The position numbers were made by a program, and so were the translations under genes. This document shows positions 52,793 to 60,700 of a stretch of 64,000 nucleotides of DNA, one piece after another (the stretch's first letter is position 1; every line of letters starts with the position of its first letter). The notes under the pieces were generated by a model. It worked only from the letters and a program-made list of their open reading frames with translations, ran no database searches and had not been told where the DNA came from. The DNA lies in the NCBI GenBank assembly GCA_028875875.1, contig JAGWUV010000022.1, positions 1 through 64,000 of the forward strand, read 5' to 3'. The stretch is from Bacteroidota bacterium (GTDB lineage: Bacteria; Bacteroidota; Bacteroidia; Chitinophagales; Chitinophagaceae).

Positions 52793-53767
52793 ATGAGTAA
52801 AGGACCCGTATCTCAGTTTATAGAACATCATTACAGGCACTTCAACGCCGCAGCTTTAATGGATGCAGCCAAAGCTTATGAAACCCATTTGCTGGAAGGC
52901 GGGAAAATGATGATCACCTTAGCAGGTGCTATGAGTACTGCAGAATTAGGTATTTCATTAGCTGAAATGATCAGGCAGGGCAAAGTGGATATTATCAGTT
53001 GTACAGGCGCCAACCTGGAAGAAGATGTAATGAACCTCGTAGCCCACTCTCATTATAAAAGAGTTCCTAACTACCGCGACCTTACGCCGCAGGAAGAATG
53101 GGATTTGCTGGAAAACCATTATAACCGTGTAACCGATACCTGTATTCCTGAAGAAGAGGCTTTTCGTCGCTTACAAAAGCATCTCGTAAAACAATGGAAA
53201 GAAGCAGAAGCCAAAGGTGAAAGATATTTTCCGCATGAGTTCTTGTATAAAGTTGTTTTAAGCGGAGAACTGGAGCAATATTATGAGATCGATCCGAAAG
53301 ACAGCTGGATCGTAGCAGCAGCTGAAAAAAACATTCCTATCATCGTTCCGGGATGGGAAGACAGTACCACCGGTAATATTTTTGCCAGTTATGTAATTAA
53401 GAATGAACTGAAGGCCCACACTGTTAAAACCGGTATTGAATATATGGTATTCTTAACTGAATGGTACCGTGCCAACAGTGGTGGCAAAGGCGTTGGCTTC
53501 TTCCAGATTGGCGGTGGCATTGCCGGTGATTTCCCAATCTGCGTAGTGCCTATGATGTACCAAGACTTGGAATGGCATGATGTTCCTTTCTGGAGTTATT
53601 TCTGCCAGATCAGTGATAGCACTACTTCTTACGGTTCTTACAGCGGAGCCGTTCCTAATGAAAAGATCACCTGGGGTAAATTAGATATCAACACACCGAA
53701 GTTCATTGTAGAAAGTGATGCTACCATCGTAGCTCCCCTAATGTTCGCCTGGATATTAGGCTGGTAA
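52793..53767 (+). CDS. Deoxyhypusine-synthase-family protein
   Basis: A 324-residue protein of the deoxyhypusine synthase fold. NAD-binding segments are ITLAGAMSTAELGISLAEMI and DIISCTGANLEEDVMNL; FQIGGGIAGDFPICVVPMM and the end block NEKITWGKLD with K296 keep the Lys that binds butylamine in eukaryotic and archaeal enzymes. Bacteria lack eIF5A, so the acceptor here is not eIF5A. Homospermidine or a related polyamine is a known alternative for bacterial relatives. It is monocistronic and ends in a strong terminator. Confidence 0.9.
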   Translation: MSKGPVSQFIEHHYRHFNAAALMDAAKAYETHLLEGGKMMITLAGAMSTAELGISLAEMIRQGKVDIISCTGANLEEDVMNLVAHSHYKRVPNYRDLTPQEEWDLLENHYNRVTDTCIPEEEAFRRLQKHLVKQWKEAEAKGERYFPHEFLYKVVLSGELEQYYEIDPKDSWIVAAAEKNIPIIVPGWEDSTTGNIFASYVIKNELKAHTVKTGIEYMVFLTEWYRANSGGKGVGFFQIGGGIAGDFPICVVPMMYQDLEWHDVPFWSYFCQISDSTTSYGSYSGAVPNEKITWGKLDINTPKFIVESDATIVAPLMFAWILGW

Positions 53768-53788
53768 TTGTTAAGATATCATCAAAAT

Positions 53789-53824
53789 AAAAGGGGCTCA
53801 CTTTTAAAAAAGTGAGCCCCTTTG
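53789..53824. terminator. Bidirectional terminator between the DHS-like and PAP2 genes
   Basis: AAGGGGCTCACTTTT (53791-53805) pairs with AAAAGTGAGCCCCTT (53808-53822) in a long perfect stem. A and T runs on either side fit both convergent genes. Confidence 0.9.
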
Positions 53825-53844
53825 TTTATGCTCATTTATCCTTT

Positions 53845-54498
53845 TTAAAAAACAAACCAATAGCCCACCAACTGGCAAAGCACTCCTACCAGTAAGCCCA
53901 TGTACACTTCTTTTTGCGAGTGATTGCTTACCAGTAACCTGCTGGTACAAACCAACCCGGTGAGCAATGTGGCTACACTGATCGCAACACCTAAGGTAGT
54001 TTGGTAATACAAAGCAAATAAAACAACTGCCGCCCATGCGCCTCCCACGCCAATGCCATGCATACTGATCTTCATGTAATTATTCAGGATCACACCAATG
54101 GAAGTAGAAATGAAAATTCCGAAATAAAAGAACTTCAGCACTTCGGGCTGGTCTTTCATATTCCTGCTCAAATAATACATCCACCAGTAAAAAAACATAG
54201 TGATGATGTAAGGTATGATCCTGTCTTTTTGTGTTTTTAAGTGAATGCCTGATACCAATTTCAAACGCCACAATAAGAATACTGCAAAAGCAGGAAAGAA
54301 GGCCGTCATCCAGAAAGTACCGAATAACTTCAACTTCATTTGCCATTCGGTAATACCTGTAAATTCAATAGGGAACTGGTATACCAAAAAAAGAAAAACA
54401 TAGGTTGGAATAAATAATGGATGGAACACATACGAAATCACATTCGCCGGGAACCTCAGTAAAACCGATGGTTGATATGTAGCCGATTGATCCTGCAT
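53845..54498 (-). CDS. PAP2-like membrane phosphatase
   Basis: A 217-residue protein with five or six membrane helices. Traces of the PAP2 motifs are in order: KTQKDRIIPY (K-x6-R-x-P type), ISMHGIG (S-x-H type) and TSRLLVSNHSQKEVYMG (S-R-x5-H). The second motif has Met in place of Gly, so activity is not certain. It sits 6 bp downstream of rpoN on the same strand. Confidence 0.7.
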   Translation of the reverse strand: MQDQSATYQPSVLLRFPANVISYVFHPLFIPTYVFLFLVYQFPIEFTGITEWQMKLKLFGTFWMTAFFPAFAVFLLWRLKLVSGIHLKTQKDRIIPYIITMFFYWWMYYLSRNMKDQPEVLKFFYFGIFISTSIGVILNNYMKISMHGIGVGGAWAAVVLFALYYQTTLGVAISVATLLTGLVCTSRLLVSNHSQKEVYMGLLVGVLCQLVGYWFVF

Positions 54499-54504
54499 TT
54501 GTTT

Positions 54505-55998
54505 TTATTTGAGTTCTTTCCTAAGCCTCGCCACAGGAATATTCAGTTGCTCCCTGTATTTGGCCACGGTTCTCCGTGCAATATTATAGCCTTTTTGGTT
54601 GAGCATATCGGTTAAATATTCATCACTCAACGGCTTTCGTTTATCTTCTGCTTCAATTAAATCGCTCAATATTTTCTTCACTTCACGGGTACTTACTTCT
54701 TCACCGCTATCGGTACTTAAACTCTCACTGAAAAAGAATTTCAACCGGTAAGTACCAAACTCGGTTTGCACAAATTTACTGTTGGCCACACGACTCACCG
54801 TTGAAATATCAAGGTCTGTTTTCTCTGCAATATCTTTCAATATCATCGGTTTCAACTCTGTTTCATCACCCGTGAGAAAGAAGTCTTTCTGATGGTTCAT
54901 TATCGCCTGCATGGTAATGATCAACGTATGTTGCCGTTGCTTGATCATATCAATGAACCATTTGGCTGAATCTATTTTCTGTTTAATGAACAGTACCGCC
55001 TCTTTCTGCCGCTTATCTTTCTTACTGCCTTTTTCGTACTCCTTCATCATATCCTTATATCCTTCACTGATGCGGAGGTCGGGTGCATTGCGGGAGTTTA
55101 GTGTTAGCTCCAGTTTGCCGTTATTATTGATGATAAAGAAATCAGGAACAATATAACTTTCCGCTTTATTAATATCCCCCACGTTGCCACCGGGTTTAGG
55201 ATTCAGTTTAATGATCTGGTTGATCACTTCTCTCAACTGCTCATCGCTAAGATTCAAACCCCGCTGAATTTTTTCGTAATGCTTCTTCGTAAACTCATCA
55301 AAATATTTTTTCAGTACCTGCAAAGCAAGGTCTACATGTATACCTTCTTTCAGTTTACGTTCCAGTTGCAGCAACAAACATTCCTGCAAGTCCCTTGCGC
55401 CAATACCCGGCGGATCAAATTGTTGTATGCGTTTGATCAACAGCTCTACTTCTTTTTCATCCGTGCTGATATTTTGCCTGAAAGCCAAGTCATCAACAAT
55501 CGATTCTAATTCTCTTCTCAAATAACCATCATCATCCAGGCTGCCTACAATTTGTTCAGCAATTTTATATTCACGTTCATCAAGATTCAGTAACCCTAAT
55601 TGATCTATCAGCAGTTCATAAAAACTTACTTCATTTTTAATGGGGATCACTTTTTTATCATCCATTTCAGGATAATTATCATCCTTCATTTTATACTCTG
55701 CAATCTCCCCGTCATCATCCGCCACATATTCACTCAAATCAAGGTTTTCATATTCATCTTCGCTGCCATCCAAATCATAATCATCTTCTTCACTCGTATC
55801 AAATTCATCCCTTAACTCGTCGGAGAATTCTTCTTCGCCGGCTTCATCACTCATTTCCAGTGCAGGATTTTCTTCCAGTTCTTCTTTAATCCGTTCTTCC
55901 AGGTTGGCAGTAGGCACCTGTAACAGCTTCATTAACTGAATCTGCTGTGGAGACAGTTTTTGTAAGAGTTTTTGTTGTAATGATTGTCCTAATGCCAT
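54505..55998 (-). CDS. rpoN: RNA polymerase sigma-54 factor
   Basis: A 497-residue alternative sigma factor. Region I (1-50) is Gln/Leu-rich with SLQQKLLQKLSPQQIQLMKL. Region II is strongly acidic (about 50-110). The core-binding region follows, and the C-terminal RpoN box reads ARRTVAKYREQL. It needs AAA+ enhancer-binding activators, none of which is in this window. I saw no convincing -24/-12 promoter here. The ATG at 55998 is directly followed by the conserved start. Confidence 0.95.
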   Translation of the reverse strand: MALGQSLQQKLLQKLSPQQIQLMKLLQVPTANLEERIKEELEENPALEMSDEAGEEEFSDELRDEFDTSEEDDYDLDGSEDEYENLDLSEYVADDDGEIAEYKMKDDNYPEMDDKKVIPIKNEVSFYELLIDQLGLLNLDEREYKIAEQIVGSLDDDGYLRRELESIVDDLAFRQNISTDEKEVELLIKRIQQFDPPGIGARDLQECLLLQLERKLKEGIHVDLALQVLKKYFDEFTKKHYEKIQRGLNLSDEQLREVINQIIKLNPKPGGNVGDINKAESYIVPDFFIINNNGKLELTLNSRNAPDLRISEGYKDMMKEYEKGSKKDKRQKEAVLFIKQKIDSAKWFIDMIKQRQHTLIITMQAIMNHQKDFFLTGDETELKPMILKDIAEKTDLDISTVSRVANSKFVQTEFGTYRLKFFFSESLSTDSGEEVSTREVKKILSDLIEAEDKRKPLSDEYLTDMLNQKGYNIARRTVAKYREQLNIPVARLRKELK

Positions 55999-56036
55999 TG
56001 TTATCTGATCTCTAACCCCTTTTTACAATTATGTTA

Positions 56037-56082
56037 CCGGCTGCATCACTTTGTTCAGCTTCGTTGTGTCACTCACTTGTAC
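56037..56082 (-). repeat. Dispersed intergenic element, copy 4 (minus orientation)
   Basis: CCGGCTGCATCACTTTGTTC, then to GTTGTGTCACTCACTTGTAC. The flank GTCCGGTTGTCTATGCAGC (56083-56101) also matches copy 1. It lies upstream of rpoN, between divergent genes. Confidence 0.75.
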
Positions 56083-56168
56083 GTCCGGTTGTCTATGCAG
56101 CTTTTTTAAAACAGATCTGCATCAGCAAATCCGCCGTAAATTTACATACAAATGAAAGCAACAATCTT

Positions 56169-56438
56169 GTGAAACGAATTTGTTTATTTGTAAAAATATT
56201 CTTAATCACTTCGCTTGCAGCACAGGCACAGCAAGGAAAAGACAGTACCGCACACCCGGCTGCCACACCCTACGCAAAGTATTTTACGTTACCGGTATTA
56301 CGCCCCGATTATTACAATACCAAACTGGGATTTATTTGTAAAAAGGAGTGGCAGTTTGAAAAAGCAACCAAAATACCCATGCGTATCCGACTGGGTAATC
56401 TTGATTACGTGAATAAAATGGAAGGCAAAAAATATTGA
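56169..56438 (+). CDS. Small exported protein, unknown
   Basis: An 89-residue protein from a GTG start. A signal peptide (KRICLFVKIFLITSLAAQAQ) is followed by a short body with YYNTKLGFICKKEWQFEKAT and PMRIRLGNLDYVNKMEGKKY. I recall short Bacteroidota proteins with the same LGFxCKxE...K.T.IP.R.RLG pattern, function unknown. No ATG in this frame lies close by: the frame runs upstream to 56031 through the dispersed repeat, which is unlikely to be coding. Hence the GTG. Confidence 0.6.
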   Translation: MKRICLFVKIFLITSLAAQAQQGKDSTAHPAATPYAKYFTLPVLRPDYYNTKLGFICKKEWQFEKATKIPMRIRLGNLDYVNKMEGKKY

Positions 56439-56445
56439 CGACACT

Positions 56446-56895
56446 TTATCGCAGTACTTCAATTTGCTTTCCTTCGGCGAGCCTTACAACTTCTGCAACA
56501 ATAGCATGATGATCTTCTGACCGAAAAAAGTTTTTTAATTCAATACGTTTATAAAAGTTACTTTCTCTAAAAAAAGTGATACCTGCACTATCTATTTTCA
56601 GCTTTTTTATTTCCTGCCATAATAAGCTTTCCTCCTTAGTAAAAAGGGCCATACTCCATTTCACATATGTATCATGCAGTTCTACAAAAAACTTCTTACT
56701 TTTTCTATTTAGCAGCTGGTACATTAAGATACTTATCCAAAAAAGTGGAGAGATTACTTCGCTCCATTTATTAGAAGATTTCTCTACCCACAATACGTAA
56801 ATCCCATGAACTAAAAGCACTATGTAGATCAACAATAATATCCAAAGCAGTAGTTTTATCCAGGGATTTAGTATATAGTTTCCGTAGTATATCAT
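56446..56895 (-). CDS. Membrane-anchored PH-like domain protein
   Basis: A 149-residue protein with two N-terminal helices (KLLLWILLLIYIVLLVHGIYV and VISPLFWISILMYQLL) and a soluble C-terminal part (about 68-149). LHDTYVKWSMALFTKEESLL and IDSAGITFFRES resemble the bacterial PH-like domains that follow a membrane hairpin. The family is tentative. It lies 6 bp downstream of the aminotransferase gene on the same strand. Confidence 0.55.
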   Translation of the reverse strand: MIYYGNYILNPWIKLLLWILLLIYIVLLVHGIYVLWVEKSSNKWSEVISPLFWISILMYQLLNRKSKKFFVELHDTYVKWSMALFTKEESLLWQEIKKLKIDSAGITFFRESNFYKRIELKNFFRSEDHHAIVAEVVRLAEGKQIEVLR

Positions 56896-56901
56896 ATAAG
56901 G

Positions 56902-58104
56902 TCATGATTGCAACGCCTTCTCAATAGCAGCCACCATTTTCTCTCCTTTTTCCTTGATCTGTGCTTCTGTCCACAATAAACTAATGGAGGTTGAGATGCA
57001 ACGGCTCATCACAGCATCGCTGGCTGAAAAATCCTGTGTTTGCAGTTGTAGCAAGGCCGCTTTCTGTTCATCGTTCAGGTTATTTAAAGTAGTAACATCT
57101 TTCAAATGCTGCCATTGCCTGATATAATGCCAGTTATTCGCATACCAATAAAAATTACCCGGTAAAATACCTTGTGCTTTCATCTCAGCCACAACCGCTT
57201 TGGTTGCTTCCTCTGTTGGCAAAAACCAGCTGATGAATGTGCAACTATCGCCACTTTCATCAGGCACTACACGAAACGAAACTTCAGGCACCTGTGCCAA
57301 TATATTTTTTAACTGTGCATGATTTTTTCTTTGAATCGCCAGGAAGGTATCCAGCTTTCTTATCTGTGCCAAGCCTACCGCAGCGTGCAATTCACTGATA
57401 CGAAAATTATAACCTACGAAAGGATGTAAGTCTGCACCACGGTCTACGCCTTTATGATCATGACCATGATCAGTATATCCATCACATTTTACATATACAT
57501 CTTCGCTGTTCGTCATTACCACACCGCCTTCAGCACAAGTAATGGTTTTTACAAAATCAAAACTGAATGTGCCTGCATGTCCGATTGTACCTAACTTTTT
57601 CCCATTATATGTACCCCCAATACTCTGGCAGGCATCTTCTAACAAAATAAGATTATGTTCATCGCAAATATGTTTCAGCGCATCCAGATCGGCCATACTG
57701 CCACACATATGTACCGGCATTACACATTTTGTTTTACGTGTAATAGCGTTGAGTACCGCATGCGGTGCCAGTGTTAATGTTTCATCCACATCTACCAGTA
57801 CAGGTATGGCACCAACGCTTAAAACTGCTTCGAAGCTTGCTACGAAGGTGAATGAAGGCATAATTACCTCATCGCCTACACCAATCCCCAAAGCAGCCAT
57901 AGCTGTAGTTAATGCGGCTGTACCACTCGAAGTTAACTGTGCATATTTACTGCCAAACGTGTTGCAGATCTCTTTTTCCAGTTCAATGGATTTCCAAATG
58001 CCTTTACGCGGACCATCAAAGCCATAACGCATCAATATTCCGGTTTCCAGCACATCATTCACTTCTTTTCTCTCTTCATCACCAAATAATTCAAAGCCCG
58101 GCAT
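56902..58104 (-). CDS. DegT/DnrJ/EryC1-family aminotransferase
   Basis: A 400-residue PLP aminotransferase for sugars. The PLP Lys is K186 in FSFDFVKTITCAEGG. TSSGTAALTTAMAALGIGVG and MPSFTFVASFEAVLSVGAIP bind the cofactor. NFRISELHAAVGLAQ is typical. The N-terminus MPGFELFGDEERKEVNDVLE with a Lys/Arg-rich early segment recalls KdnA (Kdo8N synthesis), but no kdnB-like dehydrogenase is adjacent, so this is only a possibility. The product is likely an amino sugar for an envelope glycan. Confidence 0.87.
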   Translation of the reverse strand: MPGFELFGDEERKEVNDVLETGILMRYGFDGPRKGIWKSIELEKEICNTFGSKYAQLTSSGTAALTTAMAALGIGVGDEVIMPSFTFVASFEAVLSVGAIPVLVDVDETLTLAPHAVLNAITRKTKCVMPVHMCGSMADLDALKHICDEHNLILLEDACQSIGGTYNGKKLGTIGHAGTFSFDFVKTITCAEGGVVMTNSEDVYVKCDGYTDHGHDHKGVDRGADLHPFVGYNFRISELHAAVGLAQIRKLDTFLAIQRKNHAQLKNILAQVPEVSFRVVPDESGDSCTFISWFLPTEEATKAVVAEMKAQGILPGNFYWYANNWHYIRQWQHLKDVTTLNNLNDEQKAALLQLQTQDFSASDAVMSRCISTSISLLWTEAQIKEKGEKMVAAIEKALQS

Positions 58105-58243
58105 ATGTTTATTTTTTAAATGAACAATCGATTTTAAGACTGCAAAAGTAGAGAAATATCGATTGAAGGAAATTTTTGTTAAGGCTTTTCACTTATCGCT
58201 AACGGAACGGCATGTTTAAAAGCCTTTACCGTTTCTTTGCAAT

Positions 58244-58894
58244 ATGAAACCTGTTTTGTTTTATTGTTATGATGCCTATTGCGGCTGGTGCTATGGTTTT
58301 AGCCCTGTAATTAAAAAAATTGCAGCAGAATACAAAGAGCAGTTTGATGCAGAAGTATTATCCGGAGGAATGATCATCCATGAAGTAAAACAACCAATCA
58401 GTGTAATGGCCGGCTATATTCAAAAAGCGTATACAACGGTGGAAGAACGCACAGGCATTGCATTTGGCCAGGATTTCCTTTGGCACATTTTTAATCCCGA
58501 ACTAAGTGATTGGTTTCCTGATTCTGAAAAACCGGCTATTGCTTTATGTATTTTCAAAGAATATTATCCTGAGCGGCAGGTTGAATTTGCAAGCGACCTG
58601 CAGTATGCATTGAATTACGAGGGCCGCGATCTTTGTGATGATGAAGCTTACAGGCATTTGCTGGAAAAGTATAGCATTAATCCCGAGGCCTTTTACAGCA
58701 AACTGCATAGTGATGAATATAAGGAAAAAGCCTACTACGAATTTCAGTTGTGTAAGCAGTTACAGGTTACAGGCTTCCCCTGTGTGTTACTGCAAACCAC
58801 CGATTCCAAATTTTATTTGCTGGCCAGAGGGTATACCGATTATGATACCTTAAAAACAAGGATTGATAATGTTTTGAAAGAGATAGGCCAATAA
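58244..58894 (+). CDS. DsbA-family (FrnE-like) thiol oxidoreductase
   Basis: A 216-residue thioredoxin-fold protein with a helical insert. The active site is CGWC (C13, C16) near the start, after FYCYDAY. No signal peptide is seen, so it is cytoplasmic, as FrnE-type members are. The cis-Pro loop is near VTGFPCVLLQ. The partner is unknown. Confidence 0.85.
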   Translation: MKPVLFYCYDAYCGWCYGFSPVIKKIAAEYKEQFDAEVLSGGMIIHEVKQPISVMAGYIQKAYTTVEERTGIAFGQDFLWHIFNPELSDWFPDSEKPAIALCIFKEYYPERQVEFASDLQYALNYEGRDLCDDEAYRHLLEKYSINPEAFYSKLHSDEYKEKAYYEFQLCKQLQVTGFPCVLLQTTDSKFYLLARGYTDYDTLKTRIDNVLKEIGQ

Positions 58895-58972
58895 AAGATT
58901 GGTTTAGAGTGAAATAAAAAATCATTTCATGAAAAGCATTTCTGCCTTTATCTTGCACGCCTTAAATTGAAA

Positions 58973-59386
58973 ATGATGGAATACAGCAAATTGATTTCTA
59001 TTACAGGTATGGGTGGTTTGTTTGAAGTAGTGGGAAGCAAAACAGATGGTGCTATCGTTCGTTCACTGGAAGATATGGTTACCAAATTTGTAAGCAGCAG
59101 GGTGCATAACTTCTCTCATCTTGAAAGTATTGAAGTATATACTATTCGTGAGAATGTAAACCTGGTAGAAGTTTTCCAGGCAATGGAAAAAAGCAGCGAG
59201 GCTTTACCTTCTGAGAAAGATGCCAAAGCCATTAAAGCCTATTTTCAGAAAGTATATCCTGATATGGATTTTGAAAGGGTATATGCCAGCGATATGAAGA
59301 AGATGGTAAAATGGTTCCAGGTATTAAAGGCCAACAATATTGAGATGAAATTAACCGAGTACAATACTTCTGAAGAAGAAGCTTAA
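58973..59386 (+). CDS. DUF5606 protein
   Basis: A 137-residue protein. YSKLISITGMGGLFEVVGSK, DGAIVRSLEDMVTKFVSSRV and SIEVYTIRENVNLVEVFQAM are the DUF5606 signature, a conserved Bacteroidota family of unknown function. Two start codons (58973 and 58976) are adjacent. It has a terminator just downstream. Confidence 0.85.
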   Translation: MMEYSKLISITGMGGLFEVVGSKTDGAIVRSLEDMVTKFVSSRVHNFSHLESIEVYTIRENVNLVEVFQAMEKSSEALPSEKDAKAIKAYFQKVYPDMDFERVYASDMKKMVKWFQVLKANNIEMKLTEYNTSEEEA

Positions 59387-59405
59387 TATTTAATTTTCTT
59401 GTAAA

Positions 59406-59434
59406 AAAATCCCGCTCCCAGCGGGATTTTTTTT
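59406..59434 (+). terminator. Intrinsic terminator of the DUF5606 gene
   Basis: AATCCCGC (59408-59415), loop TCCCA, GCGGGATT (59421-59428), then a run of T. It is G:C-rich with a perfect stem. Confidence 0.9.
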
Positions 59435-59476
59435 GCCTGTACCGTACAGTACATTTTTACTTTTTACTTTTGAACT

Positions 59477-59866
59477 ATGGCTGAAGCAAAAGAAAAATTA
59501 AGGATCGATAAATACCTCTGGTCTATACGCATCTTTAAAACCCGCAGCATTGCCGCTGATGCATGTGATAAAGGAAAGGTAAAACTGCATGGGGATAGCG
59601 TGAAAGCTTCTAAAACCGTGAATATTGGCGATGAATATGAAATAAAGACCGAAGCCCGGAAATGGGTGATTAAAGTAACGGGATTACTTGATCATCGTGT
59701 ACAATACAGCGAAGCCATTCAGTTTTATATTGATATCACTCCTTCAGAAGAAATAGAAAAAATGAAAATGCAGGCTGCTGCTTTCCATACCGGTAAACGC
59801 TTAAGCAAGATCGGCAGGCCTACGAAAAAAGAAAGAAGGGACCTTGATGAATTTATGGGTGATTAA
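59477..59866 (+). CDS. hslR: S4-domain RNA-binding protein (Hsp15/HslR-like)
   Basis: A 129-residue protein. The S4 fold begins LRIDKYLWSIRIFKTRSIAA with DACDKGKVKLHGDSVKASK, as in Hsp15, which rescues stalled 50S subunits with nascent chains. A basic C-terminal tail (GKRLSKIGRPTKKERRDL) adds RNA contacts. It is followed 58 bp later by trmD. Confidence 0.87.
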   Translation: MAEAKEKLRIDKYLWSIRIFKTRSIAADACDKGKVKLHGDSVKASKTVNIGDEYEIKTEARKWVIKVTGLLDHRVQYSEAIQFYIDITPSEEIEKMKMQAAAFHTGKRLSKIGRPTKKERRDLDEFMGD

Positions 59867-59924
59867 GTTGCCTCACAAACAACACGCTTCTATCTCAAAC
59901 CACTTTATTTCACATCTTTGCAGC

Positions 59925-60608
59925 ATGATGACCATTGATATTCTCACTGTTGCACCTGAATTATTGGAAAGCCCTTTCCAGCACAGCATTATGAAACGTG
60001 CCCAGCAAAAGGGTTTGCTCACAGTCCGTTTATTCAATTTGAGAGATTGGGCCATTAATAAGCATGGACAGGTTGACGATTATCAATATGGTGGCGGTGC
60101 AGGTATGGTAATGATGTGTGAGCCTTTAGCCAATGCGATAGAACAGTTACAAAAGGAAAGAAAATACGATGAGATCATTTATATGACCCCCGACGGTACA
60201 ACTTTCAACCAGAGAACTGCCAACAGGCTTTCATTGAAAGAAAATATTCTCATTATTTGTGGGCATTATAAAGGCATTGATCAACGCATTCGTGATACGT
60301 ATGTGACCATGGAAATTTCTATTGGAGATTACGTATTAAGCGGCGGAGAACTGGCCGCTGCAGTGGTGGTAGATGCTATTGGCAGATTGATACCGGGTGT
60401 ACTGAATGATGAAACATCGGCACTTACGGATTCTTTCCAGGATGATTTGTTAGCCCCTCCGGTGTATACCCGCCCTGCAGATTTCAGAGGAATGAAAGTG
60501 CCTGATATTTTATTGCAGGGTGATCCTAAGAAAGTAGAAGACTGGCGCCATGAACAAGCTATTCTTCGCACCCAGCAACGCAGACCCGATTTACTTGGGG
60601 AGGAATAA
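59925..60608 (+). CDS. trmD: tRNA (guanine-N1)-methyltransferase
   Basis: A 227-residue SPOUT methyltransferase that makes m1G37 in tRNA. Motifs: DILTVAPELLESPFQHSIM, the substrate loop VDDYQYGGGAGMVM, and the knot with ICGHYKGIDQRIRDTY and SIGDYVLSGGELAA. The frame is open to 59844 inside the S4 gene, but the ATG at 59925 gives the normal start. It is usually found with rpsP-rimM, but here stands about 19 kb away. Confidence 0.94.
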   Translation: MMTIDILTVAPELLESPFQHSIMKRAQQKGLLTVRLFNLRDWAINKHGQVDDYQYGGGAGMVMMCEPLANAIEQLQKERKYDEIIYMTPDGTTFNQRTANRLSLKENILIICGHYKGIDQRIRDTYVTMEISIGDYVLSGGELAAAVVVDAIGRLIPGVLNDETSALTDSFQDDLLAPPVYTRPADFRGMKVPDILLQGDPKKVEDWRHEQAILRTQQRRPDLLGEE

Positions 60609-60700
60609 AATAATTAGAAGCCCTGCTAACAAGTGTTTGCAGTAGTATAATTTTAGCAAACCACTTACGCTGTTTTCATTATTTTTCCAAAAAAACACAC

